From NCBI GenBank assembly GCA_947629915.1, contig CANRFN010000019.1, positions 1 through 64,000 of the forward strand: 64,000 nucleotides of DNA. Direction: 5' to 3'. Position 1 is the first letter of the stretch. Each line of letters begins with the position of its first letter. Under the pieces are notes generated by a model. It made no database searches. It was not told the DNA's origin and saw only the letters and a program-made list of their open reading frames with translations. Made by a program: the position numbers and the translations under genes. Source of the stretch: an uncultured Oscillospiraceae bacterium. Its GTDB lineage: Bacteria; Bacillota; Clostridia; Oscillospirales; Oscillospiraceae. Below are positions 43,423 through 52,654 of the stretch, in pieces.

Positions 43423-44084
43423 AACCCAGCATTCTCATCTCCGCCGGCACCGCCCCGGCCGTGCGCTATCTGGCGGCCCTGGAGGCCGCCGGCTGCCGCC
43501 CAACGGCGGCCTATCTCCCCCACGCAGACCCCAGGTGGGACGGCCTCGTGCTGGCCGGCGGCGGGGACGTGGACCCGGTGCGATACGGCGAGCTGTGTCA
43601 GGGGTCCACCGCCATAGACCCGGACCGGGACGCCTGCGAGCTGGAGCTGCTGGACGCCTTCGCCGCCTGGGGCAAGCCCGTCCTGGGGATCTGTCGGGGC
43701 CTGCAGGTGCTGAACGTCTGGGCCGGCGGCACCCTGGTCCAGGACCTGGGGGATCTGGTCCCCGGCCACCAGAGGGCGGGCGGGGACCTGCCCCACCCGG
43801 TGTATCCGGTGCCGGGCAGCGTCCTCCACCGGCTCTACGGGGACCAGTTTCTCTGCGGCAGCGCCCACCACCAGGCCATCGCCCAACTGGGGCACGGCCT
43901 CACCGTGACCGGCACGGCGCCGGACGGGGTGATCGAGGGCGCGGACCACGACACCCTCCCCATCCTGGCGGTGCAGTTTCACCCGGAGCGGATGTTCCCC
44001 CCGGAGACCGCGGACGGGGGCGTGCTCTTCCGGCACTTCGCCGCCCTGTTCTCCCCCGGGCCGGGCGGCCGCCGGCCAGAATGA
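43419..44084 (+). CDS. Class I glutamine amidotransferase, PuuD/gamma-glutamyl-GABA hydrolase-like
   Basis: A 221-aa enzyme of the peptidase C26 group. The oxyanion GGGDVDP is near residue 45, the nucleophile cysteine in LGICRGLQ (about 88), and the His-x-Glu pair in VQFHPER (about 186). The family cleaves gamma-glutamyl amides such as gamma-glutamyl-GABA. The start is TTG 43419 in a TTGA overlap with the flippase stop, with AAAGGAG 9 bases upstream. It is the last gene of the wal operon. Its link with wall biology is not clear; a role on gamma-glutamyl peptides is possible. Confidence 0.85.
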   Translation: MKPSILISAGTAPAVRYLAALEAAGCRPTAAYLPHADPRWDGLVLAGGGDVDPVRYGELCQGSTAIDPDRDACELELLDAFAAWGKPVLGICRGLQVLNVWAGGTLVQDLGDLVPGHQRAGGDLPHPVYPVPGSVLHRLYGDQFLCGSAHHQAIAQLGHGLTVTGTAPDGVIEGADHDTLPILAVQFHPERMFPPETADGGVLFRHFAALFSPGPGGRRPE

Positions 44085-44211
44085 CACCGTTTTTCCGCAA
44101 TCCCCTATGGCCATCCGCGGGGAGACGTAGTATACTTTTCCAAAGAGACGGCACAGCGGTGCGCCGGTCCCCCGCAGCGCTGTGTGCAAATCAGAAACAG
44201 GAGGCATCGCC

Positions 44212-45702
44212 ATGCGGCCATACACAGACCTTACAGAATCCATGGAGCGCACCCAGGACAGCAGCAATCAGAAGACCATAGCGCGGGTATCGGCCATCCC
44301 ACCCGCAGAGCGCACCCCGGAGGACGTGCTCCAGCTGGTCCAGGCCGTGCTGGGCAAGAACGACTGGCACACGCCCCAGTATCTCCGGCAGCTGGAGGAG
44401 CTGCCGGACATGGTGAAGTCCCTTAGGGGCAAGCGGCAGCTTCTCTCCGTAGACAACACCACCCTGGACGCGCTGCTGGGCAAGGCGTACTATCAGCTGG
44501 GGGAGTACAAACAGGCCCTCCCCCTTCTCAAGAAGGCCCAGCAGCGGCTGATGGACCCCTGGATCGATGGGATGATCGAGGAGTGCTCCTATGCCGCCCC
44601 GCGTCCCGCGGAGAAGGAGACCTTCCGGGTGCTCACCGCCAAGATCTGGGAGGACTTTGCCCAGCAGAGTGACCACTTGCTGGATCTGATCCAGGACACG
44701 GAGAACCGCAAGAGCCAGAGACAGGCCACCGCCATTCTCAAGCGGATCCTGCGCACCGCCTTCCCCGAGCCGTCTTTCTCCTTCGGCCCCGCCAAGGGCT
44801 CCACCCGGGCCTGGCTGCAGATCGATGTCTTCTCCAAGACGGAGCTGCTCGCGGTGCAGTACTTTGTCCGCCACGCGCCAAAGAAGGCGGTGAAGGGCTG
44901 GCTGCTGTTCCCCGGCTGGCCCACCGGCACCCGGACAGATCTGAAGCGCATCCTGGAGGCCTGCCACGCCCCGGTGTATGAAACCGTGGAACCAGAGGAC
45001 AGCGGCAAGGTGCGGATCCAGCTGTACTGTCCGGACACAGATCTCTCCATCCGAGACCTGGAATTGGAGCCGGGCTCCCTGCGGTCCGTCCGCACGCTGC
45101 TGGGCTCCCTGGTCCAGACCACCTTTGTGAGCAGCGCCTCCTTTGTGGGCGGACCGCCGCCGGAGGGCGCCATGCCATTGGAGGACCTGCCCTACGACCT
45201 CTACCAGCGCAAGCTCATCGACCCCTACCATCCGGAGGCCATGGAGGCCCTGGAGCGCCATCGCTTTCCCTTCACCGTGGAGGAACTGCCGGACGAGCAG
45301 CTCATGAGGCTGGAGCGGGGCTGGCGGCAGGATGTGCTGGAGGGCTACACCGTGGACCTGGACCTGGAGCCGGACTACATCTTAGATATGGGGGAGATCT
45401 GCTCTCGTCTCGCGGGCAGTGGCGCCATCCCAGGCTTTGCCGTGTTTCCCCTCGCCGCCCCTGCGGGGCGGCGGGAACAGATCCTGGCAGACCTCAACGC
45501 AGCGCTGGAGGAGACCTTGAAACCGGTGAGCGGCATCGTGCTGGGCTACGCCGTGGGCACCCACTTCGGCTATCTGGATGTGCTCGCCTTCGATCTCCCG
45601 GCGGTCCAGGGGGTTTTGAAAAAGCTCCTCCAGCGGCAGAAGTTCTCCTGGGCCTGCTGGCACTCCTTCTTTCGCTTTGACCGCACCTTCCCCCTCTTCT
45701 GA
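44212..45702 (+). CDS. Unknown 496-aa protein with TPR-like N-terminus
   Basis: Not recognised. It is soluble, without signal peptide. Residues about 80-110 (LLGKAYYQLGEYKQALPLLK) look like one tetratricopeptide helix pair. The rest appears to be two similar alpha/beta halves (about 150-320 and 330-496), each ending in a hydrophobic strand and a segment with conserved glycine (GKAKG / GTHFGYLDV). ATG 44212 has CAGGAGG 7-13 bases upstream. A TATACT at 44131-44136 may be the -10 of its promoter. It is monocistronic with a 17-bp-stem hairpin after it. Confidence 0.7.
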   Translation: MRPYTDLTESMERTQDSSNQKTIARVSAIPPAERTPEDVLQLVQAVLGKNDWHTPQYLRQLEELPDMVKSLRGKRQLLSVDNTTLDALLGKAYYQLGEYKQALPLLKKAQQRLMDPWIDGMIEECSYAAPRPAEKETFRVLTAKIWEDFAQQSDHLLDLIQDTENRKSQRQATAILKRILRTAFPEPSFSFGPAKGSTRAWLQIDVFSKTELLAVQYFVRHAPKKAVKGWLLFPGWPTGTRTDLKRILEACHAPVYETVEPEDSGKVRIQLYCPDTDLSIRDLELEPGSLRSVRTLLGSLVQTTFVSSASFVGGPPPEGAMPLEDLPYDLYQRKLIDPYHPEAMEALERHRFPFTVEELPDEQLMRLERGWRQDVLEGYTVDLDLEPDYILDMGEICSRLAGSGAIPGFAVFPLAAPAGRREQILADLNAALEETLKPVSGIVLGYAVGTHFGYLDVLAFDLPAVQGVLKKLLQRQKFSWACWHSFFRFDRTFPLF

Positions 45703-45743
45703 CACTTTCTGGGACAAGCCCTTTCATCCGAACAGCACAAACG

Positions 45744-45780
45744 GCACCGGCGCCTGTGTCCGAGACACAGGCGCCGGTGC
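45744..45780. terminator. 17-bp-stem hairpin between convergent genes
   Basis: GCACCGGCGCCTGTGTC (45744-45760) pairs perfectly with 45764-45780 around CGA. U-runs are poor on both sides, but the position fits a shared terminator. Confidence 0.65.
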
Positions 45781-45789
45781 ATTGCATGT

Positions 45790-46708
45790 TCAGCCGCCCA
45801 GGCGGCTTTTGAAGTCCAGATAGCCGAAGGAGGCCAGCCGCTGCAGGGCGCCGTCCTGCCGGAGGGCGTAGATAGGCGGCAGGGGCATCCCGTTGAAGGT
45901 GTTGTTCTTGCAGGTGCTGTAGATGGCCATGTCCCCGAAGAGCAGCAGGTCTCCCTCGCTGAGGGGCGCATCGAAGGAGTAGTCCCCCATCACGTCCCCC
46001 GCGAGACAGGTGGGGCCCCCCAGCCGGACAGTACAGCGCCGCTCTCCCGGCTCCCCCGCCCCGTACAGGGGCGGGCGGTACGGCATCTCCAGCACGTCCG
46101 GCATGTGGCAGGCGGCGCTGGCGTCCAGGATGGCGATGTCCGTCTCCCCGTTGCGCAGCACATCCAGCACCCGGGTGATGAGATAGCCGGCGTTCAGGGC
46201 CACCGCCTCCCCCGGCTCCAGGTACACCTGCAGGTCCCAGGTCTGCTGCGCCCGGGTGATGCAGCGCTCCAACCGGGGGATATCGTAGCCGGGGCGGGTG
46301 ATGTGGTGTCCCCCGCCGCAGTTCAGCCACTTCATCCGGGGCAGCACATCCCCGAACTGCGCAGACACCGCCGCCAGGGTGGTCTCCAGGGCGTCCGCGT
46401 CCTGCTCGCAGAGGGTGTGGAAGTGGAGGCCGTCCAACAGGGACAGCAGTTCCGAGGTGATGCCGGCGTCCCACTGGGCCCGGGTGGTGCCGAGGCGGCT
46501 GCCGGGGGCGCAGGGGTCGTAAAGGGGAGGGCCGTGCTGGGTGGAGTACTGGGGATTGATCCGCAGGCCCACGCTCTTCCCCGCAGCCTTGGCCACGGGG
46601 CCGAATTTCTCCAGCTGCCGGGGGGAGTTGAAGACGATGTGGTCTGCATACGCCAGGATCTCCGGGAAGTCCCGGTCCCGGTATGCCGTGGAGAACACAT
46701 GCACCTCT
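45790..46708 (-). pseudogene. nspC: Carboxynorspermidine decarboxylase, 5' end lost
   Basis: The remaining 305 codons encode most of the PLP-dependent decarboxylase that converts carboxy(nor)spermidine to (nor)spermidine. They cover HVFSTAYRD, LRINPQYSTQHG, the GGGHH loop, the EPGEAV motif and the catalytic-cysteine region ILDASAACHMPDVLEMP. Intact enzymes are about 375-400 aa; here roughly the first 70 residues, including the PLP-lysine region, are missing. The frame ends upstream in a C8 run at 46709-46716, where an inverted fragment of another gene begins. Without the lysine the product cannot be active. Confidence 0.85.
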
Positions 46709-46716
46709 CCCCCCCC

Positions 46717-46990
46717 GGCATGGCCTCCGCCATCTACGAGAAGCGCTGTAAGGAGGCCGGCTTCTCCGCCTATTTTGACTACTGCAGTGGGCCTACCGGG
46801 AGCGGTTTGCCCAGGCGGGCCTCACCGCGCTCTTAGGCTGCGGCTTCGACCCCGGCGTCACCCAGGCGTACTGCGCCTACGCCAAAAAGCACCACTTTGA
46901 CGCCATCCGGACCATCGACATTCTGGACTGCAACGGGGGAGACCACGGCTACCCCTTCGCCACCAACTTCAACCCCGAGATCAATCTGCG
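46717..46990 (+). pseudogene. Internal fragment of carboxynorspermidine dehydrogenase, inverted
   Basis: The plus strand encodes AIYEKRCKEAGFSAYFDY and then, in another frame, WAYRERFAQAGLTALLGCGF through DILDCNGGDHGYPFATNF to INLR. This is about 90 residues from the middle of a saccharopine-dehydrogenase-like carboxynorspermidine dehydrogenase. A small deletion (about 4 bases, near 46786-46790) breaks the frame. It lies in the opposite direction to the rest of the polyamine genes and is cut at both ends inside codons. Confidence 0.8.
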
Positions 46991-47112
46991 GTGCCGAATC
47001 GGGCGCCGGGGCGAAAGCTGGTGGTGGAGTCAAAGGGGGCGCCGAAGAGGACGATGGCGGCCTCTGCAAAGGGGGCATCGCAGCCGATAAAGGTCTCAAC
47101 GTTGGGGCCCAT
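46991..47112 (-). pseudogene. speB: Agmatinase, first 41 codons only
   Basis: The minus strand begins MGPNVETFIGCDAPFAEAAI and continues to FRPGARFGTA, the N-terminus of a bacterial agmatinase/ureohydrolase, then is cut at 46990 by the inverted fragment. All metal-binding motifs of the enzyme are absent. Its ATG follows the speE stop by one base, as in an intact operon. Confidence 0.8.
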
Positions 47113-47113
47113 C

Positions 47114-47645
47114 TCAGCGCTCCACCTCCTCCAGCATCTCCTCCAAAAAGGCCGGGAGGAAGAAGGCCCCCACATGCAGCCGGGGCGTGTAGTACCGGGT
47201 GTAGAGGTTCAGCTTCTTCCAGGCCTCCGGGTCCAGATCATCGATGGGGTGGTACTTCTTGCTGGCAAAGCCGAACAGCCAGTACCCAGCGGCGTAGGTG
47301 GGGATGTGGGCCTGGTACACCCGGCTGATGGGGAAGGTGCTCACAATCCGCTTGTGGCTGCGCTGCATGGCGGAGGCGTCCTCGGCGTAGAAGAGGCTGC
47401 CCTGCTGATTCACCATGATGCCGTCTTCCTTCAGGGCGTTGTAGCAGCTGCCGTAGAACTCCCGGGTGAAAAAGCCCTCCGCCGGGCCGAAGGGGTCTGT
47501 GGAGTCCACGATGATGAGGTCGTAGGTGCCCTCCCGGCGGCGCATGAACTTCAGGGCGTTCTCAAAGAAGAGGTGCACCCGGCGGTCGTCCATCCGGCAG
47601 GCGTTGCTGGGGAGGTATGCCCGGCAGGCCTCGATCACCTGGGGC
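47114..47645 (-). pseudogene. speE: Spermidine synthase-like, 3' half
   Basis: About 176 codons of the aminopropyltransferase family from VIEACRAYLPSN to the natural stop. They include YDLIIVDSTDPFGPAEGFFT (the DSTDP active-site region), FPISRVYQAHIPTYAAGYW and YYTPRLHVGAFFLP. The N-terminal half with the GGGDGG decarboxy-SAM site is missing, replaced by the speA 5' part through an out-of-frame join near 47645. Confidence 0.82.
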
Positions 47646-48199
47646 CCGGAGGTCGCTGCAGATGCCGTAGTACGTGGGGTTGTTCACCAGCACCGCCACC
47701 GCCTTGGGGTGTTCGTCGATGGCCCGGGCCACCTTCTCCAGGCGCATACCCAGGGAGATGCCCAGATGCTGGTCCACCCCGGGTTCACATACACCGGGAC
47801 GGCGCCGCAGAGCACCAGGGCGTTGATCACGCTCTTGTGGACGTTCCGGGGCAGGATGATCTCGTCTCCCCGCTTACAAGCCGTGAGCACCATGCTCTGC
47901 ACGGAGCTGGTGGTGCCGCCCACCATCAGGAAGGCGTGGGCGGCACCGAAGGCATCGGCGGCCAGGTCCTCGGCGTCCCGGATCACGGACACCGGGTGGC
48001 ACAGGTTGTCCAGGGGCTTCATGCTGTTGACATCCACGTCCACGCACTGCTGCCCCAGAAACCGGGTGAGCTCCGGGTTGCCCCTGCCCCGCTTGTGCCC
48101 GGGGACGTCAAAGGGCACCACCCGCATGCGCCGGAAGTGCTCCAGGGCCTCGTAGATCGGGGCCCGGCTCTGGTCTAATCTCGTTCTGCGAATGATCAC
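47646..48199 (-). pseudogene. speA: Orn/Lys/Arg decarboxylase (SpeA type), 5' part, frameshifted
   Basis: The start is GTG 48199, with GGGAGG 7 bases upstream, followed by IRRTRLDQSRAPIYEALEHF and the family motifs VPFDVPGHKRGRG, DVNSM.PLDNL and ILPRNVHKSVINALVLCGA. At 47777-47783 one G is missing from a G run, after which the correct protein continues in another frame (LGISLGMRLEKVARAIDEHP to NNPTYYGICSDLRA). The gene stops abruptly at the speE join. About 185 of some 480 residues remain; the PLP lysine is lost. Confidence 0.82.
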
Positions 48200-48224
48200 G
48201 ATGCAGCCTCCCTTTGGGGGTAAT

Positions 48225-48260
48225 GAAAAGCGCAGGCCGTGCTCTCGGCACAGCCTGCGC
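48225..48260 (-). terminator. Terminator-like hairpin in the leader of the speA remnant
   Basis: On the minus strand GCGCAGGC-GTGC-type arms (48253-48260, 48248-48251 with 48239-48242, 48230-48237; one bulge) precede CTTTTC. It lies between the candidate promoter and the speA start, so it may have been an attenuator of the polyamine operon. Confidence 0.55.
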
Positions 48261-48344
48261 AAAATCCGACCTCAGTCTGTCCTGCCCCGGCGGAGGCAGG
48301 TGGGAAACGGGTTCCCGGCGGATGGGACGGATATGAGTCTATAC

Positions 48345-48353
48345 AGTATACCA
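48345..48353 (-). promoter_or_regulatory. Extended -10 promoter of the polyamine operon
   Basis: On the minus strand TGGTATACT (TG-n-TATACT) without a good -35. The region 48354-48623 otherwise holds nothing that I recognise. Confidence 0.45.
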
Positions 48354-48623
48354 CTTTTACTACTCGCACCGCTTTGGCAAATCTGTGCTGCTGCGCAGGT
48401 TCCAAAACAACGTTTGGTGGACTCCCAAGGATTTTCCAGAGCAGGGCCTTTTCCCGGCCAATTTGTGGCATTCTTGCCCTTATTTCGCCTTTTTGTTGTA
48501 ATTTTTATCAGCCCGATTCCGGTGCCTTGGAGAGCGGGGCAAAGCGTATCACAAAGGGGGAAGTGTCAAGAACATCTTTTTGGCCGGTTGCCCCGGGAAA
48601 TTCATGCATTTTGTGCAGGGAGA

Positions 48624-49646
48624 TCAGCCGGTGCTGTCCCGGACGATGGGGGTGGAGGCCACATAGATGATCTCGTTGGCCCGCATGGGGTCCTTGTTCC
48701 GGTTCATGAGCAGGCTGATGATCCGCTTGCCCAGCTGATTCTTGTTCACATGGATGGTGGAGAGCAGGGGCTCGCAGCGCTTGGACTCCACGATGTTGTC
48801 AAAGCCGAAGACCTTCACCTGTCCCGGCACCGGGATGCCCATCTCTTTGAGGGCGATGAGCATGCCGATGGCCACGGTGTCGTTGGCGGCCACAAAGCAG
48901 TCCGGCAGCCGGGGGAACTTCTGCATCTCCTGCATCAGGGCCTCCGGGCCGAAGGGAACGGCATCTGTGATAGAGTACTGCAGGTCCAGGGGCAATCCCG
49001 CCTGGAAGAGGGCCTCCCGCATACCCATGTACCGCTCGTGGAAGGATCGGCAGTGGTTGGGATCCCCCACAAAGCCGAAGGTCTTGCACCCCTGCTCCCG
49101 GATCAGCCTGGTACAGAACCGCTGCACAGACTCCCGGCTCTCCGGCAGGACGATGTCGTAGCTGCCGGGGATCTCTCTGTCCGTCACGGGAAAGTCTAGG
49201 AAGATCACGGGGAACTTGAAGCGCAGCAGCTCCTGGATGTACTCCGGGGTGAAGAACTCCACGTAGACGATGCCGTCCACCTGGTTGCGGGAGAGGAACA
49301 GCTTGAACTGCTGGAAGGAGTCCGGGCTGGAGACACAGAACTGCACGAGATCGATGCCCCGGTTGTCCAGGCTCTCCTCCATGCCCCGGAGCACCGCCAC
49401 ATAGTAGTTGATGTTGATGAGATGGCAGGAGGAGCAGATCACAAACCGCTTGGGCCCGTTGGCGTCCGGGTCTGCGGCGGCGGCAGAGGCCAGGCTGTAT
49501 CCCCGGTACCCCATCTCCACCGCGGCGTTGATCACCGCCGTTCTGGTCTTCTCCGGCACGTATTTCCCGTTCAGCGCCTTGGACACCGTGTTCCGGGAGA
49601 TGCCCAGCGCGTTGGCGATATCCTGTACGGTTACGGCGTTCTTCAT
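48624..49646 (-). CDS. LacI-family transcriptional regulator of the fructan locus
   Basis: A 340-aa repressor. The N-terminal helix-turn-helix AVTVQDIANALGISRNTVSK (about residues 3-23) and hinge LNGKYVPEKTRTAVINAAVE are typical LacI family. The C-terminal sugar-binding domain (about 60-340) includes VDGIVYVEFF, KTFGFVGDP and CFVAANDTVAIGML. ATG 49646 is preferred (AGGAGG 10 bases upstream) over ATG 49652. It is divergent from the secreted GH32 gene, with a TGTGCAAATGCACA palindrome between them. It probably senses fructose, sucrose or fructo-oligosaccharides and represses the hydrolase and transporter genes; the effector is inferred from context only. Confidence 0.88.
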   Translation of the reverse strand: MKNAVTVQDIANALGISRNTVSKALNGKYVPEKTRTAVINAAVEMGYRGYSLASAAAADPDANGPKRFVICSSCHLININYYVAVLRGMEESLDNRGIDLVQFCVSSPDSFQQFKLFLSRNQVDGIVYVEFFTPEYIQELLRFKFPVIFLDFPVTDREIPGSYDIVLPESRESVQRFCTRLIREQGCKTFGFVGDPNHCRSFHERYMGMREALFQAGLPLDLQYSITDAVPFGPEALMQEMQKFPRLPDCFVAANDTVAIGMLIALKEMGIPVPGQVKVFGFDNIVESKRCEPLLSTIHVNKNQLGKRIISLLMNRNKDPMRANEIIYVASTPIVRDSTG

Positions 49647-49736
49647 ACCCATCCATCCTCCTGGTTTGTGTACAATCATTCCGGCATTTTCCATTCTGCA
49701 CGCACCGCCGAAATGCCCAAATTCCCGGTGAAAAAA

Positions 49737-49750
49737 TGTGCAAATGCACA
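49737..49750. promoter_or_regulatory. Candidate operator of the LacI-family regulator
   Basis: TGTGCAAATGCACA is an inverted repeat (TGTGCA, AA, TGCACA) 26 bp upstream of the -35 of the GH32 gene, in the regulator-enzyme intergenic region. Confidence 0.5.
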
Positions 49751-49776
49751 AGTTCCAACATATCTGCAGATTTTCT

Positions 49777-49805
49777 TTGACACCCTCTCCCCTACCCCAT
49801 ATAGT
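49777..49805 (+). promoter_or_regulatory. Promoter of the secreted GH32 gene
   Basis: A perfect TTGACA (49777-49782), 17 bp, TATAGT (49800-49805). This is the strongest promoter match in the window. Confidence 0.85.
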
Positions 49806-49888
49806 ACCCTCACGAGAGCGGCACACGCTTCTTTATAGAGAGAGAAGCCCCTGTGCGGCACCGCAAAATCCGAGTAGGAGGAGATCGT

Positions 49889-52360
49889 ATGAAATTGAAG
49901 CAGATCATCGCCCTGGTGATCGCTGCCATGCTGCTGGTCTCGCTGCTCCCCGGCTGTAACAACAGCGCGGGCGGAGATAACACCAGTGCCGGCGCGGAAA
50001 ACACCGAGGCGCCATCCAACGAGACCAATCCCCCCGCCGAGGCCACCCTTCCAGACCACTGGACGGAGGCGGACAGCGCCTACACCTATGACGGCGAGGG
50101 CGGCGAGAGCTTTTTCCTCAGCGACACGGTTCTGAAGGATCAGGACTTCGTGTACAGCGCAGACGTCACCTTTGAGGACCCGGAGTACGGCCTGGCCGCC
50201 CTGATCTTCCAGTCCAGCGATGACTCCTCCAACTGCTACATCGCCAGCTTCTCCGCCATGACCAAGTCCGGAGACCTGAACAAGATCGAGAACGGCCTGC
50301 AGTTCACCCTGGGCAAGGAAGTGGGCATGCAGGAGGAGGCCACCTCGAATACCTACCACCTGCAGGTAGTCATGGTGGACACCCACATCGCCTTTTACGT
50401 GGATGACGTGCTCATCTGCAGCACCGGAGACTACACCATGGTGAACGACATCGGCCAGGGCGATGCCCTCATGAGCGGCAAGCTCGGCCTCTACGGCGCC
50501 GCCGGCAAGGTGACCTACTCCAACGTGCAGCACACCGTATACGGCGAGGGCGAGGCCCCGGTGCTCACCGGCGTCACCCTCACCCCGGGCAACGGCAGCG
50601 TGGAGCCCAACGATCTCACCTACACCAACGGCTGGTTTGTGACCCAGGAGTACGTCTCCGCCGATTGCGACTCCCTCACCATTGCACCGGAGGCCACTGC
50701 CGGCACCGACACCGTGGTTCTGGATGCCGCCGGCGCCCCCGTGTCCGGCCCCGTCTCCCTGAACCCCGGCCAGAACAGCTTCCAGATCCTCACCCAGACC
50801 GGCGGCCAGACCATGCTGTCCTATCGGCTGAACATCATCCGCCGGGGCGAGGAGCCGTACTACGAGGAGCCCACCCGCAACCTCTATCACTACTCCGTGA
50901 AGGAGGGCTGGGCCAACGATCCCAACGGCCTCATCAAGATCGGGGACACCTGGCATTTCTTCTTCCAGTCCTATCCCGGCGGCACGGACTGGGGCCCGAT
51001 GCACTGGGTCCACGCCGTGAGTAACGACCTCATCCACTGGGAGGAGAAGGGCATCACCTTCTACCCCAATGAGTACGGCACCATGTTCTCCGGCTGCGCC
51101 GTGGCGGACCCAGACAACGTCTCCGGCCTCTTCTCCGGCGACACCGGCGTGATCCTGTACATCACCGCCAACGGCAACGGCCAGCGGATCATCGCCGCAT
51201 ACAGCGAGGACGGCGAGCACTGGTCCTACTACCACGGCACCGATGCAGACGGCACCCGCAACGGCGATGACGTGCTCATCGATTACCGGGACGATGCCCT
51301 CCGGGATCAGGCCTTCCGGGATCCCAAGGTCTTCAAGTATCAGGACCAGTGGTTCATGGTGATCGCCGGCGGCCTGCTCCGCATCTACTCCAGCACGGAC
51401 CTCATCCACTGGAACCTGGAGTCCACATACAGCGGCAACCCCGGCGAGGCGGAGAACGCCGCAGGCCTCCGGGTGGAGACCGAGTGCCCGGATCTGGTGC
51501 GCCTGCCCATCGAGGGTGAGGACGGATACGGCTGGGTGCTGAGCTACGGCGGCCGCCGCTATCAGGTGGGAGACTTCAACAACGACAGCGGCAAGTGGGA
51601 ATTCGTGGCCTCCGGCGAGGTCCTCCCCATGAACTTCGGCAATGACTCCTATGCCGCCATGACGTACTATCTGGGCAACTCCTTCAACGGGGACACCCAG
51701 GACCGGGTCATCGAGCTCAACTGGATGAACTCCTGGGACTACTGCAACCGCGTGGACGACCTCAGCGGCAACACCCGGTTCAACGGCGTGTACAACCTGA
51801 ACTTAGTGGAGTCTCTCGTCCGGGATGAGAACGGTAACCTGGTGCTGAAGCAGGTCCCCGCGGAAGAGTACGATGCGGCCTTCCCGGAGAGCAACCCCGG
51901 CCTGGACACCACCGTCTCCGCCGCAGCCGATGAGACCGTGACCCTGGACTACACTGGCAAGGCGTACCGGATGGACGTCACCATCACCCCGGACGCGGGC
52001 ACCTCCAAGGCCGGCGTGTGGGTGCGCACAGACGGCGAGAAGGGCGTCTCCATCTCCTACGACTTCACCGCAGACATCATGGAAGTGGACCGCAGCACCT
52101 TGGGCGGCTTCTCCACCTCCGTCCGGTTCAGCCAGGTGGTGGCCGAGCCGGGAGATGATGGCGCGGTAACGCTGCACATCTACGTGGACACCACCTGCGT
52201 GGAGGCCTTCTCCGGCGGGTACACCGCGGCCTGTGCCGCCCAGATCTACCCCAACCAGGAGACCAACAACGGCGTGGCCGTGTTCTCCGAGGGCGGTGCC
52301 AGCACCTTCCAGGTCTCGCTCCGGGAGGCCATCAACACCTGGGCAGACCAGGCAGCCTGA
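49889..52360 (+). CDS. Secreted GH32 fructan hydrolase lipoprotein
   Basis: An 823-aa lipoprotein (lipobox LLPGC near residue 29) that should hydrolyse levan or inulin at the outer face of the membrane. A Ser/Thr/Asn-rich linker is followed by a beta-sandwich (about 65-235) resembling CBM66/laminin-G-like modules, and a small Ig-like domain (about 240-335). Next are the five-bladed GH32 propeller (about 345-660) and a C-terminal beta-sandwich (about 675-823). The nucleophile is in WANDPNG near 355 (usual form WMNDPNG), the transition-state aspartate in FRDPKVF near 485, and the acid/base glutamate in ETECPDLVRL near 535. ATG 49889 has TAGGAGGAG upstream. The CBM suggests an insoluble or polymeric fructan. 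Confidence 0.92.
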   Translation: MKLKQIIALVIAAMLLVSLLPGCNNSAGGDNTSAGAENTEAPSNETNPPAEATLPDHWTEADSAYTYDGEGGESFFLSDTVLKDQDFVYSADVTFEDPEYGLAALIFQSSDDSSNCYIASFSAMTKSGDLNKIENGLQFTLGKEVGMQEEATSNTYHLQVVMVDTHIAFYVDDVLICSTGDYTMVNDIGQGDALMSGKLGLYGAAGKVTYSNVQHTVYGEGEAPVLTGVTLTPGNGSVEPNDLTYTNGWFVTQEYVSADCDSLTIAPEATAGTDTVVLDAAGAPVSGPVSLNPGQNSFQILTQTGGQTMLSYRLNIIRRGEEPYYEEPTRNLYHYSVKEGWANDPNGLIKIGDTWHFFFQSYPGGTDWGPMHWVHAVSNDLIHWEEKGITFYPNEYGTMFSGCAVADPDNVSGLFSGDTGVILYITANGNGQRIIAAYSEDGEHWSYYHGTDADGTRNGDDVLIDYRDDALRDQAFRDPKVFKYQDQWFMVIAGGLLRIYSSTDLIHWNLESTYSGNPGEAENAAGLRVETECPDLVRLPIEGEDGYGWVLSYGGRRYQVGDFNNDSGKWEFVASGEVLPMNFGNDSYAAMTYYLGNSFNGDTQDRVIELNWMNSWDYCNRVDDLSGNTRFNGVYNLNLVESLVRDENGNLVLKQVPAEEYDAAFPESNPGLDTTVSAAADETVTLDYTGKAYRMDVTITPDAGTSKAGVWVRTDGEKGVSISYDFTADIMEVDRSTLGGFSTSVRFSQVVAEPGDDGAVTLHIYVDTTCVEAFSGGYTAACAAQIYPNQETNNGVAVFSEGGASTFQVSLREAINTWADQAA

Positions 52361-52416
52361 GTTCACACCAAGACAGCTCCAACACACCGGAGCATCCCTA
52401 TTCTTGCTTCTTTTCA

Positions 52417-52456
52417 GCCAGCAGCGCCGGGCATTGGTCCGGCGCTGTTGGCTTTT
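52417..52456 (+). terminator. Terminator of the secreted GH32 gene
   Basis: GCCAGCAGCGCCGG (52417-52430) pairs, with one mismatch, with CCGGCGCTGTTGGC (52439-52452), followed by TTTT. Confidence 0.8.
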
Positions 52457-52566
52457 GTATGGGGCTTACATGAGGACGGATTGCCTCCACTCCGCCCTCC
52501 GGTCCCGGGAACCTTCTCAGGAGGGAGCCCCACTGGCGTGCCGGATCGCACCGTTTTTTGTGCGGA

Positions 52567-52596
52567 AAATGCTGTGGCCTCAGCCGAGGCCACAGC
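52567..52596 (-). terminator. Terminator of the minus-strand fructan operon
   Basis: GCTGTGGCCT (52571-52580) pairs with AGGCCACAGC (52587-52596); the minus strand continues ATTTTCC. Confidence 0.7.
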
Positions 52597-52654
52597 GTCT
52601 TCCGGGGTGCTTCAATTGTTATGGGCTGAGAGGGACAGAGGAGGAAGGTGCCCC

